Below, piece after piece: positions 35,985-55,942 of a DNA stretch of 64,000 nucleotides; position 1 is the stretch's first letter, and each line of letters starts with the position of its first letter. This DNA is from Phaseolus vulgaris. Taxonomy: Eukaryota; Streptophyta; Magnoliopsida; Fabales; Fabaceae. The notes under the pieces are model-generated. The model saw only the letters and a program-made list of their open reading frames with translations, was not told where the DNA came from and made no database searches. The translations under genes and the position numbers were made by a program. The stretch lies in the NCBI RefSeq assembly GCF_000499845.2, contig NC_023757.2, positions 42,883,798 through 42,947,797 of the forward strand, read 5' to 3'.

Positions 35985-38700
35985 AAAAATATAAAAATAA
36001 TTGACAAATTAGTTTTCTCTAACCTATTTTAGTATGCTAGAGGCAAGAGGGAGAAAAGAGGGACTTACTTTCACAACTACCCTATCACATTTTTTTTTAC
36101 CAACAATGAAGAATGAATAAATAGAACTTTTTCAGGAGTGATCCAATCCTTATACAAATCATGCAAATAAAGTACACCTCACCTAGTTACCTACCCCAAC
36201 ATAGGGAAAAAAGTCACCACCTAACTAAAGAAACCAAAACACTAACATAAGTGGTCTCAACTTAAATCAACGGAACTAACAACCCAACCAAACAAAATAA
36301 AGAGCACCTATATGTGACACTCAACCCAACTTCTTAAACAACCAACACTCAACCCACACAAGACGTCCAACCAGAGACAAACATAGCAAACAACTTAAAT
36401 CAAATTCAGATAAGCTAGGGGACAAAACACCAATCAGAGAAGGAAAAGTGAACGGATGGAACTTTAACTACCCTATCACATTATTCCCATAAATTGAGAA
36501 AATATTAAACAAATATATGAATTTATTATTTTTTAATTCATAATTAATATATATTAATTTGATCAATTTTACTCCAACATTTTTTTTTAATTTTGGACTA
36601 ACCTTGTTTTCGATTTATAATTTTATAAGTTTTTTTTTTCTTTTCCTGCGCCTTTTTTTTATGATGGGAAGACATAAAAAAATCCAGGGAAGAAAATATC
36701 AATTTATCCAATTTAAATTATTCATTGTATATTAAAAATATTGTTTATATATTTAATAAATTCAATATATCATAATTTTTAATAATTCATTAATTATAAT
36801 TTTCATTATGTAAAATAAAAGTTTATCTTGTATCACCGACAAGTTAAAATAATGGTTTAAAAAATATTTTAATAAAATTTATGATATAATTCCCCTTATT
36901 AAAATTGTTTACTTTATAACGGAGATGACAAAGCTAATGTAGGCTACGTTGAGAAAAAAAATGTTTCAAGTCCAAACTTGATGAAAATAGTTTTTTTTTT
37001 TTTTTTTTTTAACTTAAGGCAGAATGAACCTCGAATTAGGTAACTTAAATAACAAATTATATTTAATTCAGTCTCAAATTTCAAAACTCAATCTTTCAAT
37101 TTGAACTAAATAGGCTAATCCAACTTATTTTATATAATTTACAAATTTTGTTGTTTTAAATGATCTTTAACCTAAGTACACCCACGAGTACACACATTTT
37201 AGTTTTATCAATAAATTGGAAATTTTTTACACAACTTATTTAAATTTATGTCTCATAACTTTTAAAATTATATTTTCAAGTTATTTTAATAAACTTGATT
37301 ATCAAATTCAGTAACAGTTAATAGTTATATAAGATGGTAAGTGTATATCTCGACCCAGCATATATTATTAAAGAGAAAAGGAAAATTTTCATTAATTATC
37401 TCCTTATTTAAATTAATCCACTGAAATTTTCTATTTGTATTCAATTTCAACCAAAATAGTGTTAAAGAAATTATTACTTAACACTTTTGATTAATAAACA
37501 ATGAGATGTCAATTTCAAAATTTATATTTTTATATTAGTAATTTTTTATCTTAAAAAATACAATTATATTAATGAAAAGAAACAACTAAAAAGAGGATAC
37601 TAATAAAAGTAACGATAAAGTTGTTAGAATAATTTTTAAAACTGTCATATTTATTATTAACTATGTAATATTTCTATATTTTTCCATATTTAATAATTAT
37701 ATATATAAAATATTAAAATAAATATATAAACATAATACAAATATATTTACAACTCTTTCGTATAATGTTTCAAAACATATCTCTCATCATAAAATTTTAA
37801 ATATTTACATAAAATTAAAATAAATTTTCAAAAAAAGAAAATAAAATATTTTTATCATCTAGCTTTTCACGGAAAAACTTTATCACCTGTAACATCATTT
37901 GCTCCCGTGTAAATACACGATCATCACAAATTAAAAAAAAACAACCACAAAACTAAGTTAAGGTTAGGTTGGCTATTTTTAAAAACTGTAATAAATATAA
38001 CTTTAAACATATACATAAAACCGTCAATTTTCATGCATTTCACATAACTATCAAGTGTTTATAAAAAATTCACAATTCATATTTCTCATGTCAGACTTCT
38101 ACTAACTCACAACACATAAACACTTGACTATATTTTCGGAAAAGTCGTGTATTGAAATTAGAATCATGAGACTTGCACCTATCATACTACTCTGTGAATC
38201 CACATAGCCATGCACATAAACATCTCAATATCTCATCATCTTGTATGGCAGGGTAAATTCATATGACCTGAAAGACCAGATTATATTTCAAACCACAAAC
38301 AAAGTCATATGAACCTCCATCGACTCTCACCAACTAAATAACTTCATTTATGTGATTTCATTATATCAGTAGAGTCAAGATGTCTCATTACGGGTCTGAC
38401 AGATCAATACACCATAACAACAATCTCAACACGGTATTTCTTTTCCTGAAACTACTATGTTTTTATCACAATTCCACATTATTTCATACCTCATGCAACA
38501 TATCAATACATCATTCAATCATATCATATTTCAACTTTTCCAAACAACTCAAATATATCTCAAAATTCATTGAAACACATAACTAAGTTCCTTTAATCAT
38601 ATTTTTAAATAAGATTTAGTTTTTTCACTTAAAAACAATAAGCAATAATACACTAAGATTTCAAAAGCAAAAATAAAAAATTTAAGTTGTTTTTTTAAAG
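35511..38700. other. AT-rich intergenic DNA
   Basis: Includes an (AT)n microsatellite (35942-35981) and a T-run of about 24 (36989-37012). A moderately AC-rich stretch (36050-36480) with many ACCCAAC/ACTCAACC words has no open frame of note. No gene recognised. Confidence 0.4.
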
Positions 38701-38708
38701 AGAGTCTA

Positions 38709-38859
38709 GCTTGAGCGAGAATTTGCTCGCTTGAGCGAGATTGAACCCGAGAGCCCCAGATTTTTATCTCAGGTCTCACCTGAGTGAGATTCCTTCTCGC
38801 TTGAGCGAAAATGGTCTCGAGGAACCCCATCTTTCCATTATATTCTCGCCTAAGCGAGA
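38709..38859. repeat. Array of the palindrome TCTCGCTTGAGCGAGA
   Basis: Five copies, exact or with few changes, of a palindrome with core TCGCTTGAGCGA occur in 150 bp: 38709-38720 (half plus core), 38726-38740, 38774-38789 (TCTCACCTGAGTGAGA), 38794-38808 and 38843-38859 (TTCTCGCCTAAGCGAGA). Where bases differ, the changes are often compensatory on both arms (CACCTGAGTG), so pairing is kept. The surrounding 38.1-39.6 kb looks like a dispersed repeat, but no terminus was found. Confidence 0.8.
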
Positions 38860-41841
38860 TATGCAAAAAAATCTGCATAATTCTTCCTAATTTCACCATT
38901 CAGAGTCAAACAAAAACAATTTCAGCAATTCATTCACTTCAAAAGTAACTTGCACTAATCAACTATACTAATCAACTAAATTTTCAGATTCAAACAAAAT
39001 CCTCTACCATAAATCATCTATATCAAAATCAACATTTTTCACATTTTATTTCAAATAATACTACATTACTCATAAACAATCAATAAGGTAAACCAAATTT
39101 AGAACTGGTAGCGAAGTTACCCCACATCCAAATCTTCTAGCCTAGGATTCTATTGAAAATTTAAACTAGCTTCCCTTACTTGAACTTGATTAGATGCTCC
39201 CTAAGAGCTCCAGACTACCAAAAGCTCAATGATAGTTTAACATGCACAACAAATTCTTGATAAAAAATCTAACTATATATACCACTAGGATCCTGAGAGC
39301 TAACAAAGACTACTTCTAAAGATAAAAAAATCACATGCAAGCTTATACTAAAGACAAACCTATCCATATCAAAACTAACTCAAAGGAAAATGAGTCAAGA
39401 TTAAACTTACTCTATCTGAGATTTTGATGGGCAATCTTGTAGAGTTAACTGTCAGGTGTCCAATGACAGACTCCGATCGTCAAACTGATAATCGAGAAGG
39501 TCAAAATCTTGGAAAGAATATAGAGAAAAAGGAAAAAAGAGTTTTTTTGTAGAGAGAAGATAGTTCTTTTAAAATGAAACCTGAATAACTGAATTTTTAT
39601 TTATATAGCTTATTCACTTTAATAATAAAATATTTCGATATCATTTTAATTGTACAATTTTTACTATAAGACTATTTTTTTTTGGTCTTATAAATGTTGA
39701 TTATTAATTCAAATTTTATTATTATTAATTCTGATTTTATTACCCTTAAACTATTTTACTGTTATTATTGCATTAATGGTCAGTTTACAGGTCACTAGTA
39801 TTCCTATTTTATAGATTCCAGTAATTATAATTTTATTATATATATATTATTGATTAAATCAAAATAAATATATAAATTCAGTAATTTTGCAATCTTGTGC
39901 GATTACGTTCAATTAGTTTCTATAACCTTTTGCATCTATTTCTTCAATTAGTTCCTACAACAAATAGTATAATTGAATCAAAGATATGCTTTTCAATTTA
40001 ATGTTAATAAGTATGATAACATATTCAAGGATATGAATATATAATTTGTTAGTATAAATGATGTTGTCTATGAACATGTATTTATATACCATTTACACTG
40101 TGTTATGTATGTAATATTCATTTGTTTATATATAAGTCTAGATAAAAGATATTCTTGGACATGTAACTTTGTCTACAAACATTAATTGACGAATAAATGT
40201 TTTGTTTTAAAAATTAATAATATTCGTTTATGTATTTTTTGTAAAAAAAATTTAAAATAGTAATGTTAGGATTAGTACGTAATGAAAATTAGATAATAAG
40301 AAATAAATACAAATAAAAATTATTAGTACTAATCTCTTTCTAAAGGTATAACCCAAACACCACAATACACAACCCTGCCTCTATTTAGAATGCCAAATTG
40401 TTCCTCTTCCATGGATTAGAATTAGCTCTTATATCACAAATGGAAATAACGTCCTAAGAAATAATCTATCTAATAGAAGCACCACCAATAAATAAAAACA
40501 TAAATGGATTGATACCTCAAATCCAACATTTCCGAATATAAAAATATTTTATTATTTAATATGCAGTATTTTATTAGAAAAAATTGCAAATTCAATCGAG
40601 TAACTTTTATAAGATAAAATTGTAAACAACCTCATGAAAAGCTAAGTACTTTATACACCCATAAAACTTATTAATTGAGTTTGTATGGTAAACATATTCA
40701 AATCAACTCTTTATTTTTATAATAATTTTTTCTCAACACCCACTTGAAAACAAATATATATATATATATATATACTTTAATAACATAATGTTAATATTTT
40801 ACACAGTACAAAACTAAATGAAATTAATAGGTCATTTTGTCTTAGTAGGAGATAGCAATGACTATTTTTCTTTTATGTATGGATTTTCAGATGAAAATGG
40901 GGAAAGATTGTAAAAAAAATCATGGATACAAAAATATAAGTCTTTAAACATATATATATTAGGTCTTTGTTTATTTTTAGAAATGATTATTATAAAATAG
41001 TATACATGATAGTTGATATATCTCTAATGAGGCGAATTTTTTAACCACTTGTTTACCTGAATTTTAATAAAAACTCTATCAGTTAACATGTCCATATTTC
41101 AAAGTTAATTTCACTACATAATTATTTTATTAATTATATATATTTATTATGTTGGCACTATAACAGTCAAATATTTATTATAGCACACACAGAGCATTCA
41201 CCACAAGTATAGCTTTACTGTTTTCAAGATCCAGCATCGGAAAACTGTGAATTTTCTGGTAAAGGCAACTCAGGATTTTCTTGATTACTGTGATAATAGA
41301 CTGGCTCATAATCTATCTTCTTCCATTGGTTCTCACTTCAATATCATATTCCTCTTCATACCACAATCACAATCTCCTCATTTAATTTTTAGGAAATGTG
41401 TTATTATTACCAAGTGCCCTTTATTCCCTACTTTGCTTCAGCCTTGCTGTCTCCTATATCATCTTCCTTGCCCATTGCCACTTTCTCTATTAAATCCCGG
41501 AAAAAGTTTATGAAGATTTTGAAGATTGGATTTGATTTCTAACTCTCCCTCTCTCAGACTTGATCTGAATTTCCGATTTTTTAGTTCAATCTTTTCCGTT
41601 TCATGCTAGATACTATTGAATTTCCACCGACTCAAACCTCCAACTTTTAACTTCTCTACCAAACACTTGTCACAAGAGCTCTTTATTGCTACCATTTTTT
41701 TAATAGAGGTGAGTGATTTCGAAAGCACTATAAAACATAGACCAGACCAGACCCTGTTCACTCCAAGGTGCTATTTCACAAGGTGTTCCTTCTATTCTGT
41801 TTTTTATTTCAGATTTCTAGTGCTTTCTGTTTTGCTGGAAA
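38860..41841. other. Intergenic and upstream region of the TAR2-like gene
   Basis: 38860-39590 may belong to the same dispersed repeat as the palindrome array. 39600-41150 is AT-rich with an (AT)n run near 40754-40774. From about 41180 the composition changes to pyrimidine-rich plant leader sequence; this should hold the TAR2-like promoter and 5' untranslated region. Upstream ATGs with open frames (41247-41513 and 41616-41921) precede the chosen start. Confidence 0.4.
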
Positions 41842-47686
<5,845 letters not shown>

Positions 47687-49800
47687 AAATTTATCATATG
47701 TGCATAACAAATAAAAGGCGATAGTTCATAATTCGCAACTGCAATTTTGCTGATCCATGCATAACAATGTCTTCTCCTAAACATATATGGTCTTGGGGAT
47801 CATTCAATATCAAGTGTGGTACACTAGACAAATAAGTTTGCCTTAGATACAAGAGTTGATGAAATTCTTAAAATCGATCTCGAGACGCCAAAATAAATTC
47901 AATTCGCAAAGCATTACATTGATTTTTTGGGTCTAATTGACTCCAGACTGATACTCAATTAACAAATTTATTCCCAGAAGCATACTACAAACCAAACACT
48001 TCATTCTTTTTATAACAGGCTTCAGAGATCAGAGTACTTAAACTGGGACTCTCTTTGACACTTAACTCCTTTTCTTATGGCCTTATATAGCTCAACCAAA
48101 CTCACTCATGGTGATGTTTCGTTATCTTAACCGGCTTTTTCTGTTTTACTACTTTCTGTTTCGTTCCAGATATGACGTGAGGAACCTGTTGGAGATGGGA
48201 GATCCCACATTGAATACGAAGTAAAAATCAAATAATACTGTAGAAGTGTGTTGTGATATTGAATTAGACATAAAGTGAGTTGAGAGATTGAGAAGGATGG
48301 ATCCGAAAGGCACAAGGGCGGCGAGGAGCAGAACATTAGAAGTGGGAGAGTTTCACCCTTGACAGTTTGGGTTTGGTGTAGTGGTGTTGTTGATGGTGGG
48401 GTTCTGCCATGGTGGAAAGGGAAGTGAAGGAATGTGGGGTTTGGAAAGAGAGAAAATGAAGTGAGTATAAGGAGGAGGAAGGTGGTGATGAATACTTGAG
48501 AGGAGGGTTGCTTGAGGTAGATGACGTTTGATAATGGGAAAGGTGTTATCGTCACAGTGTTTGTGAACAGTGACTGAATATGCACGTTGAAGAAAAAGTG
48601 TTCATATTGCTACTTGTTTAGCTTCGTGAATTGAACCATGTCTTACTTATTATAATATCTAACTTTTTATTATCATAAACAATGCATAAACAGACCTAAA
48701 CAAGATGAAATGGAGCTTTTGATTTGTATTTTGTTTAAATGTCATTGTAATACAGCATAACTTAAGTCTGAATCATTTAGGATGGATTGTAAGGATGCTA
48801 ATGCGAATTTCACTTTTTTTATCCAAAGTAAGAATTCATCTTTGTTTCTATCTTCATATCTGTTAAAAAAAATCTCATTCTTATATTTATTAAGTAAGGA
48901 GTGTACTCATATTCCTCCTTTTACTTTTCCAAATACTAATTAAATTTTTTTTATAAAAACTTAAAATCATAACAAACTCTAAACCTTCGTTGATTCAATA
49001 TAAAAAATATAATATTTTTTTTTCTAATAACAAATATTAAAAAAATTATAATTACATAAATAACATAATATCGAATAATAATTAAATAAATATTAAATAA
49101 TTTATAACAAAGGATTCAAATAAAACTTAATACAAATTTTTAAATTACTTAATAAACTACATATATTTTAATAATTTAAAATAAAAGTATTATATACATC
49201 CACATCTCTATATCCAATCTAAAAAAATATATTATCCATATATACACTCATCTATTTTATATAAGAATTTCATGTAAAAACTAAAATAAGGTTAAACAAT
49301 AATGAAGTGACAAATTTATTTGTTATCACTAATTAATTTATGTATGTCGAACGTTTATAGGTATAACCTAAAATTATTGTTTTAAATAAGCAAATTTATA
49401 TTTTTTTTTATCAAAGCTAATTCATATTAAACAAGCCCTGAATATTTAGCCCTTTCAATATTTAACTGTCTTTTCTTTTTAAGTTAGGATATGTTTGATC
49501 TTTTATCATGCAAAGTATTTAACAGCTTTATGTTGGGTTTTAAAAATCGTTTTCAGCATTTAATGACTTTTATAAAAATGTTAATTTAATTGTAAATATC
49601 TTTATTCATTATTTTTGAATGTTTGTAATGGAAAAAGGTTAAAAAGTAATTGTCTTTCTCAAAACATTTCTTCTGTATTCAGTGAATAAAATATACAAAT
49701 ACAAATTGTGATATTTATGTAACTACAATAAACAAGTAAATGAAAGTAGTATTTTAAAAGATCTTTGTTTATGAATGTTCCCCACCTACATTGAATGCAG
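47687..49800. other. Downstream of TAR2, no further gene supported
   Basis: The TAR2-like 3' untranslated region should end soon after 47715. A 152-codon minus-strand frame (48585-48127) lies in a purine-rich block; its translation is Ser/Thr/Pro/Leu-rich without any known motif, so I do not call it. The rest is AT-rich. Confidence 0.4.
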
Positions 49801-52800
49801 ACACACTAGAAGAAGCTTGGCCTGATTCTTTTATGCTAAAGCAAGTGAAAGAGTTAGAGTTCATACATTCTGAATGTTTGTGTTACTCTACAGATAAAAA
49901 CTGTTGAACACAATGTGTATTCCATCTCATTCATTAATGATTTGATTAGGAAGATTTTGAATATATTTAAATAAAAAGAAATATGAATTCTTTGATGTCT
50001 TAAAGAAATTTCAGTACTTCGATTGAATCCTCTCTTATTTTTTGCCAATAAAATTGCATGTTAAGTGATTTAATTATATGCTTTCGTGAAAAATTCAAGT
50101 AAAATAAAATTATTGAGAGACATATATGTTATTGATCTAGAAAGACATCTAGCAAAGATATAAAAATAAGGTTTCACTTTTTAAAGAACAAGTTAATAAT
50201 GATAAGTTGAAGATTTGGATGTTGTAGAATTGAAATTTAATTTGCAATCATACTTATTAAGACTTTACAATTGGAGACATTTAGATCTGAGAAAGTCCAT
50301 TAAAATTGTTTATACAAATGAAACTTTAAATTAAAAAATCTTCGAAATAATACTAAAAGTTTAAAAATTTGTTGCCAAACTATATATAAGGAAGATCAAT
50401 CATGTTGTAAGGAAGATCAATCATGTTGTTTTTACCTAATATAAACATTCTATGAAATATACATTCTTTAATTCTTTATGTGATTATGTATACTCACTTG
50501 GATTCATCTATTGGTAATTTGTTATCTTATTTTTTTTTTATAATTTTTTTATGTTAGATATCTGTGTACAATTTGATATCTTAGTTACTTACAATCATCT
50601 ATTATTACAAGAAAAAAAAATATTATTAAAAAAAAAAGTCTAAAACTCATGTTATCTTAATTAACTAGTTAAGTAATTTGGTGTGTTTTAACAAAATGTT
50701 ATTTTTTATATTATTAATTAGATTATTTTCTTAAATATTTTAATATTATATTTGTATAAGTTAAAAGAAAATAAATGAATTTTAAAAATTGTCATTATTT
50801 TCGGTCTTTTCAGTCTTAAGATTTCATTATTCTTTCAACAGGATGAAAAAAAAAGGTAAACTCATACATGACAATTTCTTCCATTAGTGCTCATGCAAGA
50901 ATTTGAGTAAAATACTAAAAAAGAAACTGGGCAGATCTCTCCGCAATTTTATTTTATATTAAATTTTTTAAATTTAAATAATGAAATTTTATTTCTTTTT
51001 CTTTTTTGTCCAATATCCTTTTTTTAAATTCACGTGTATAAAAACAGTGCAAAGAGAAAACCATTTTCTTTAAATAAATGAAGAAATGAAGAGAGTATGG
51101 GCCCAACATTTGAAGAAGAATGTCGAAAATTTGGATCCACCTAATTCTCTATTTATTCGTATCAGCCCATCTACTAAATTAAAGCTCATAATTTTGAACC
51201 CGTATTGTCAAATCACGTTTTCTCGATGGCACCATATCACAGCACCCAATTTCAACGGAAAAGACGAAATTGCTCTTAATATATTATTTTTTTTATTGCG
51301 GATTTTAATATTTAAAACGGGATTTTATTTTTTTTTCCAGATTTTTATATCCGGAACATCAAAAGCTCTTCCGCATATAATTTTTCTTGAATGTATTATT
51401 TTCTATTTTGGATTTTTATTTTCAAAATAAAAATTATTTTAAAATTTTAAAATTATGTTGGGTGTAGGTTGAAATACGTCGAGTGTAGGAAGAATTTGCC
51501 TTTCTGAATTAGGCGCAAACCGAATGGACCACATTACAGTAACATGGTGGCACCCTCTCTTTTAAAAGGTAAAATATATTTTGAACTATTTCCAAAATAG
51601 AATCATTTCACATCTCCTTCTATTAATACAACAATAATAATATTTATTTATTTATTTAAGCTTATTATTATTATTATTATTATCATATTAATGAAAAATA
51701 TTGAGTGGTTGAGTTTAATATATAAGGACTTCTTTTAAAATAAAATTATAAAATACCTAAATACCCATTTCATCCTTATTCTTTTATATACCACCACCCT
51801 TTTACCATTACACCTCCCCTATGTCCTCTTCTTCACAGCTTGTCCCACTTAGGATTAACAAAAATAGCTCAACATGTCTTATTTTGATCCATTATAAAAA
51901 ATAAAACTGTAAAAAACACACACAAAAAACATACAATTTTTTTAAAATGATATCAAAGACATTTTCTTGCTTATAAATACTATTTTCTTCCTTTATTGGA
52001 AAACAACAACAGAAGAGCAGAAAAGGAAAACAAAGTACCGAAGACCGGTTATAATATTTGTATGCCCTGACAAAACAATAATAAAGATTATTGTATATAC
52101 AGATTTTAGTTTTAGTATGTAAACATTATTTTTAAAATATCAAACAAATATTTTTTCAATTTTTAAAATAATAAATAATGACACAACTTTTAATTTTAAT
52201 ACATCAAAAGTAATTCTTTTTTAACAAAGAAGGCAACTTTTTTAAATATTAAAGATAATACTTTTTTAGACTTCTCCCATGGACCAATATTAAAATAGAC
52301 CGACCTTGCAAGTGCGACACTAAAATAGGTTGGTTTCAATTTAGAAAGAAAACGAAAATAATTTGAAAAATATCATTGTAACTTGTATGATTACAACACA
52401 CACAAAATTATTCCATCTCATTTTTATTTAAAGATATTTATTTCATTCTATAAATATACTATTTTCTTTCTTCCCCTGTTTTCTATTCTTACCACTTCTA
52501 CCAAAACTACTTAGCAATTAATTATGTTAATTTTCACTTTTTTTTTTGCACTTTATGTATCTTTCATTCATAAACCAAACAAAACATCGTAAGCCCTTTC
52601 CTCCTTCATGGGCACAATACATGTATTCCCTATTCATTTATAGCAAAAATAGTTCCCTTAAATAGTTCAGCCGTTTTAAAAGAAAAATAATTACATAACA
52701 TATATATGTTTCTGTCAAGTTAAACTTTCAAATTTCATTAATAATCATATACATTTAAAATTAAATTTGAATAATTGATCTAACTTTAGGGTAAAAATAT

Positions 52801-54780
52801 CACAAATGCAATAGAATAGAAACTATTCATAGCATTAGAATTATTCTATGTCCTTATATAAAGTTCTCTTTTGTCTCTAAATTAAAATTCTTATATTTGC
52901 ATGACTCTCCAAGTTCTTATCTGTGTTGGGGAAAGTCTTTATCTTCCACAAGTTTTCAAACAATAGTACATTCTCACCCTATATCTCATTCCTTAAAACA
53001 CTATATGTTGTTTTAACCATATATCCCACCAGATCTTTTTCATCTCACCTACCATTACTCCAACCTCCTACTTGCCTAACATTATCATCTTTGTTTATGG
53101 GTAAAAAGAAAAGTCTTGAAAATTTAACCTTTAATTCTTCCTCTTCCACCCACTTATCATCCCAGAACCTTACACTCATCATATTCCCTAACCTCCATGT
53201 GACATTACCTTCAAAGTCATGGCCTTGTTACTCCAACTTCCAAATTTTCTTCAAATCCCTCCATCAATGAAAAATCTTACTTTTTATATAGAGAGAAAAT
53301 CCCTACTTTTTATACGTTGGTTCTTCAATTTCCTCCACCTTGTATGAATGTAAATATCATCTTTATTATTGCCAAACATTTTTAAAACATCAACATATTT
53401 ATCTAGTGGTAGAATTTGATCACTATCACTACTTAAGAACCAAAGGCCAATAGGAAAACAAGGTGTAAGTCCTTCTACTTTCGCAAACTCGTTAACACAT
53501 CACGTGCATTCCAAAATAATCAAGATTCACATTTCTTATCTTACTATTATATATGAATTTCCTTAAAGTATATCAAAATGTTTACATATAGAAAGTAAGG
53601 ACCACTGCACTATATGACTCATTCATTGTGTTGACTATATTAGACAACAAAAGAAAGGGCTAGTGTAATCATTAAACATGCATTTCGAGATTAAAGTGGC
53701 TTATGTCCACAAAAGTTCATTTAAGTTATATTTCTATATGGTCTCACTTCACCAAATAACAATAAAATGGTTCTTTAACTATATATATTGGTGTAATTAA
53801 CACAAAAATTATACTTGAAAACAGTCTAAAAAACGAAATATCAACTCAAACATGTACAATAAATATTAACCTACGATGATGTTTTATCTTTTAAAGTCGA
53901 TTTCATAGTTACAAATCTTTGAGTTTTAACGAACTGTTGCCTTTACGAAAAGCCAATTACTCTTACTCTTTATACTTCAAACTCGATCCTTTCCTTCTCG
54001 ACTTCATTTGTACACATTTCAGATCCTACGCTTTCGTGCACGTTTCAGATCCTACGCTTTCTAGGCATTCCTTAGTTTCAATATATATGTATGCAAGTTA
54101 GATTTTAATGCATGAGTTTCTGTAAGTTTATTCAAAGATTTAGGGTGCATTTCGTTTTCATTGTAACTTTGTTTAACAAAATTTTCCCACACTTTTCAGG
54201 ATAAAGAAGTAAAATAAATAATAGTACGATGAATTGACATTATGTGTTCAGCTGAAAAATAAAGTCGGACTTAGAAAATATGTTAGACGCAGGTTGGACT
54301 TGACTGTTTATAGAGAGGGCAAATAAAGGTGGGGAAAGCCATCTCAATCAAGGGCTTTTTACTTGGAAGTTAGAGATTTTTATTATAAACAAACTCTGAA
54401 GGTAGAGAGATTAATGAAGCCGCATATATCATTGAGATATTTGAAATGGATTGGCAGGGGGTGAAGAACTTGACAATGACAAATGATGGCCAAATGAAGT
54501 GAAGTAAAAATGAGTGGTGATAAGTTATTATCAAGACTGAGAGTGAGGAGCTTATGAATGATGACCAATTTCATTAGCAGTTTGAGTTATGCTTTTCAGA
54601 GTTGGAATATTTTTGGTACACACAATTGAAATGGACACATCATATGTGCACGTATACTTGTCTCAACGACTGCCTGTAAATACTATTGGGGTGACAATAG
54701 ACTTGTTTGTCTCTCTTGACCATAATGTGACGAATGACGAAAGTACATTAGTACATGTTTGGGTCTGTGGAGTGTATGTA
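49801..54780. other. Gene-poor AT-rich DNA
   Basis: About 5 kb without a recognisable gene. Simple repeats: (TTTA)n at 51642-51658 and (ATT)n at 51662-51683. Short duplications: AGGAAGATCAATCATGTTGT at about 50390 and 50411, and TTTCAGATCCTACGCTTTC at 54016 and 54043. A 114-codon frame (51086-51430) is F/I-rich and not convincing. Confidence 0.4.
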
Positions 54781-54809
54781 GAGAGAGAGAGAGTAAGGGA
54801 GAGAGAGAG
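54781..54809. repeat. (GA)n microsatellite
   Basis: GAGAGAGAGAGAG, a short TAAGG break, then GAGAGAGAGAG. Confidence 0.9.
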
Positions 54810-55497
54810 CTTGGAAATTAAACCACATAACGCGAAAGATACAAGTCCCTGGACCCATTGTGGGCTTTTATTAGGTGCACGAGGACATAAAGAATTTGTT
54901 GTGGGGGCTTAAATAGGGATAGGACCCCCCCACATGCTTGTCCTTTCTAATAACTTCACCCTGCCAATTTCACCTGCTCTTTGCTTCTTTTCCACGTCTT
55001 AGTGCAGAGTGAAGAAGATTGATGGGTTTGATGGATTCTGAAATTATAACTATTGCATTCATTCAGAGAAACAACAAGTTCAGAAAGCCATACTCACTTT
55101 TTCTCTGAGCCACAACAGTGTATATATCACACCCCTAATTTCCTTTGGTTATTTATTCGCCACAAATTATTTAGTTTTGTTAGTTCCAACGCCAACATCT
55201 CCAATGCTATAATCTAATCTTATTTATACCCATTAAAAGGGACTTGACGATGTAAGGGAGATATTCTGAGGAAAAGTTGATCAGGGATTAGATTTGGTTC
55301 ACCAAAAATTCCAAGAAAGAAAAGGTTGAGGCCTTTGGTGATCTCGAGGAGGAGGAAAGCGGGGTCATGGTGACTCTCACAGTCATGTTATCATATATAA
55401 AGTGAGAAAGAGAAGGTTATGAATTGGAGGTCTTCATATGGACGTGACTCTCTCGCTGAGAACGCCCTCGTGTCCCTCATACCCATTCATATTCTTT

Positions 55498-55518
55498 GGG
55501 GGGGGGGGGGGGGAGGGG
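55498..55518 (+). repeat. Homopolymeric G-run (G16AG4)
   Basis: Sixteen consecutive G then A then four G. This can form a G-quadruplex and is also a place where sequencing or assembly length may be unreliable. Confidence 0.95.
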
Positions 55519-55925
55519 TATGAGGCTTCTGACTTTTCTTGATTTTAATGAGTGTAACAGTGTCTGTGTGCTGAGAGAGGGAGTAATAAAGTGACTGACA
55601 AAACTGAAGGGAGAAACAGAAGATGTTTTCAGCATTTAGCTCAGTACTTACACTGAGTCTGCAAAGACATGAATATTATTCATAATTTAGATAGAGAGAT
55701 GAATAATACAAGGATTGTCTCAATTTTCATGATTTGAAATTCAAGTTTTATTCTTTCTTTTTTCTTATCTTTTTAAAAAAATATACAATTAGGCTTTCTT
55801 TTTAGCTTGATGATTTATAATTACACGTATATGAGAGAATATGGATGTGCGCTTGCTTTATTTTGGTAAGAAAAATGTTTTGTTTCACCGTTGCTTTTCT
55901 TCAGGGAAATGAATTGATCGTGGAA

Positions 55926-55942
55926 AAAACCCTAACCCTACC
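55926..55942 (+). promoter_or_regulatory. Telo-box-like motif (AAACCCTAACCCTA)
   Basis: Two overlapping copies of the plant telomere-type motif AAACCCTA/ACCCTA. In plants single or double telo-boxes occur in promoters and leaders of genes expressed in dividing cells; here no start codon with a credible frame follows, so the role is unknown. It is far too short to be telomeric DNA. Confidence 0.4.

Noticed and set aside
48190..48230. Possible miRNA precursor around GGAGATGGGAGATCCCACAT
   Set aside because: It contains only a short local inverted repeat (TGGGAGATCCCA) and matches no conserved plant miRNA that I can recall.
48127..48585. 152-codon minus-strand open frame, the longest unassigned one near TAR2
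   Set aside because: Ser/Thr/Pro/Leu-rich translation of a purine-rich plus strand; no domain, no sensible splice context, and no small-peptide motif (CLE, IDA, CEP) could be found in any frame.
51086..51430. 114-codon plus-strand frame
   Set aside because: Second half is Phe/Ile-rich low complexity from T-rich DNA; no family resemblance.
55926..55942. Telomeric repeat or interstitial telomere
   Set aside because: Only about two copies of CCCTAA; reads as a telo-box motif instead.
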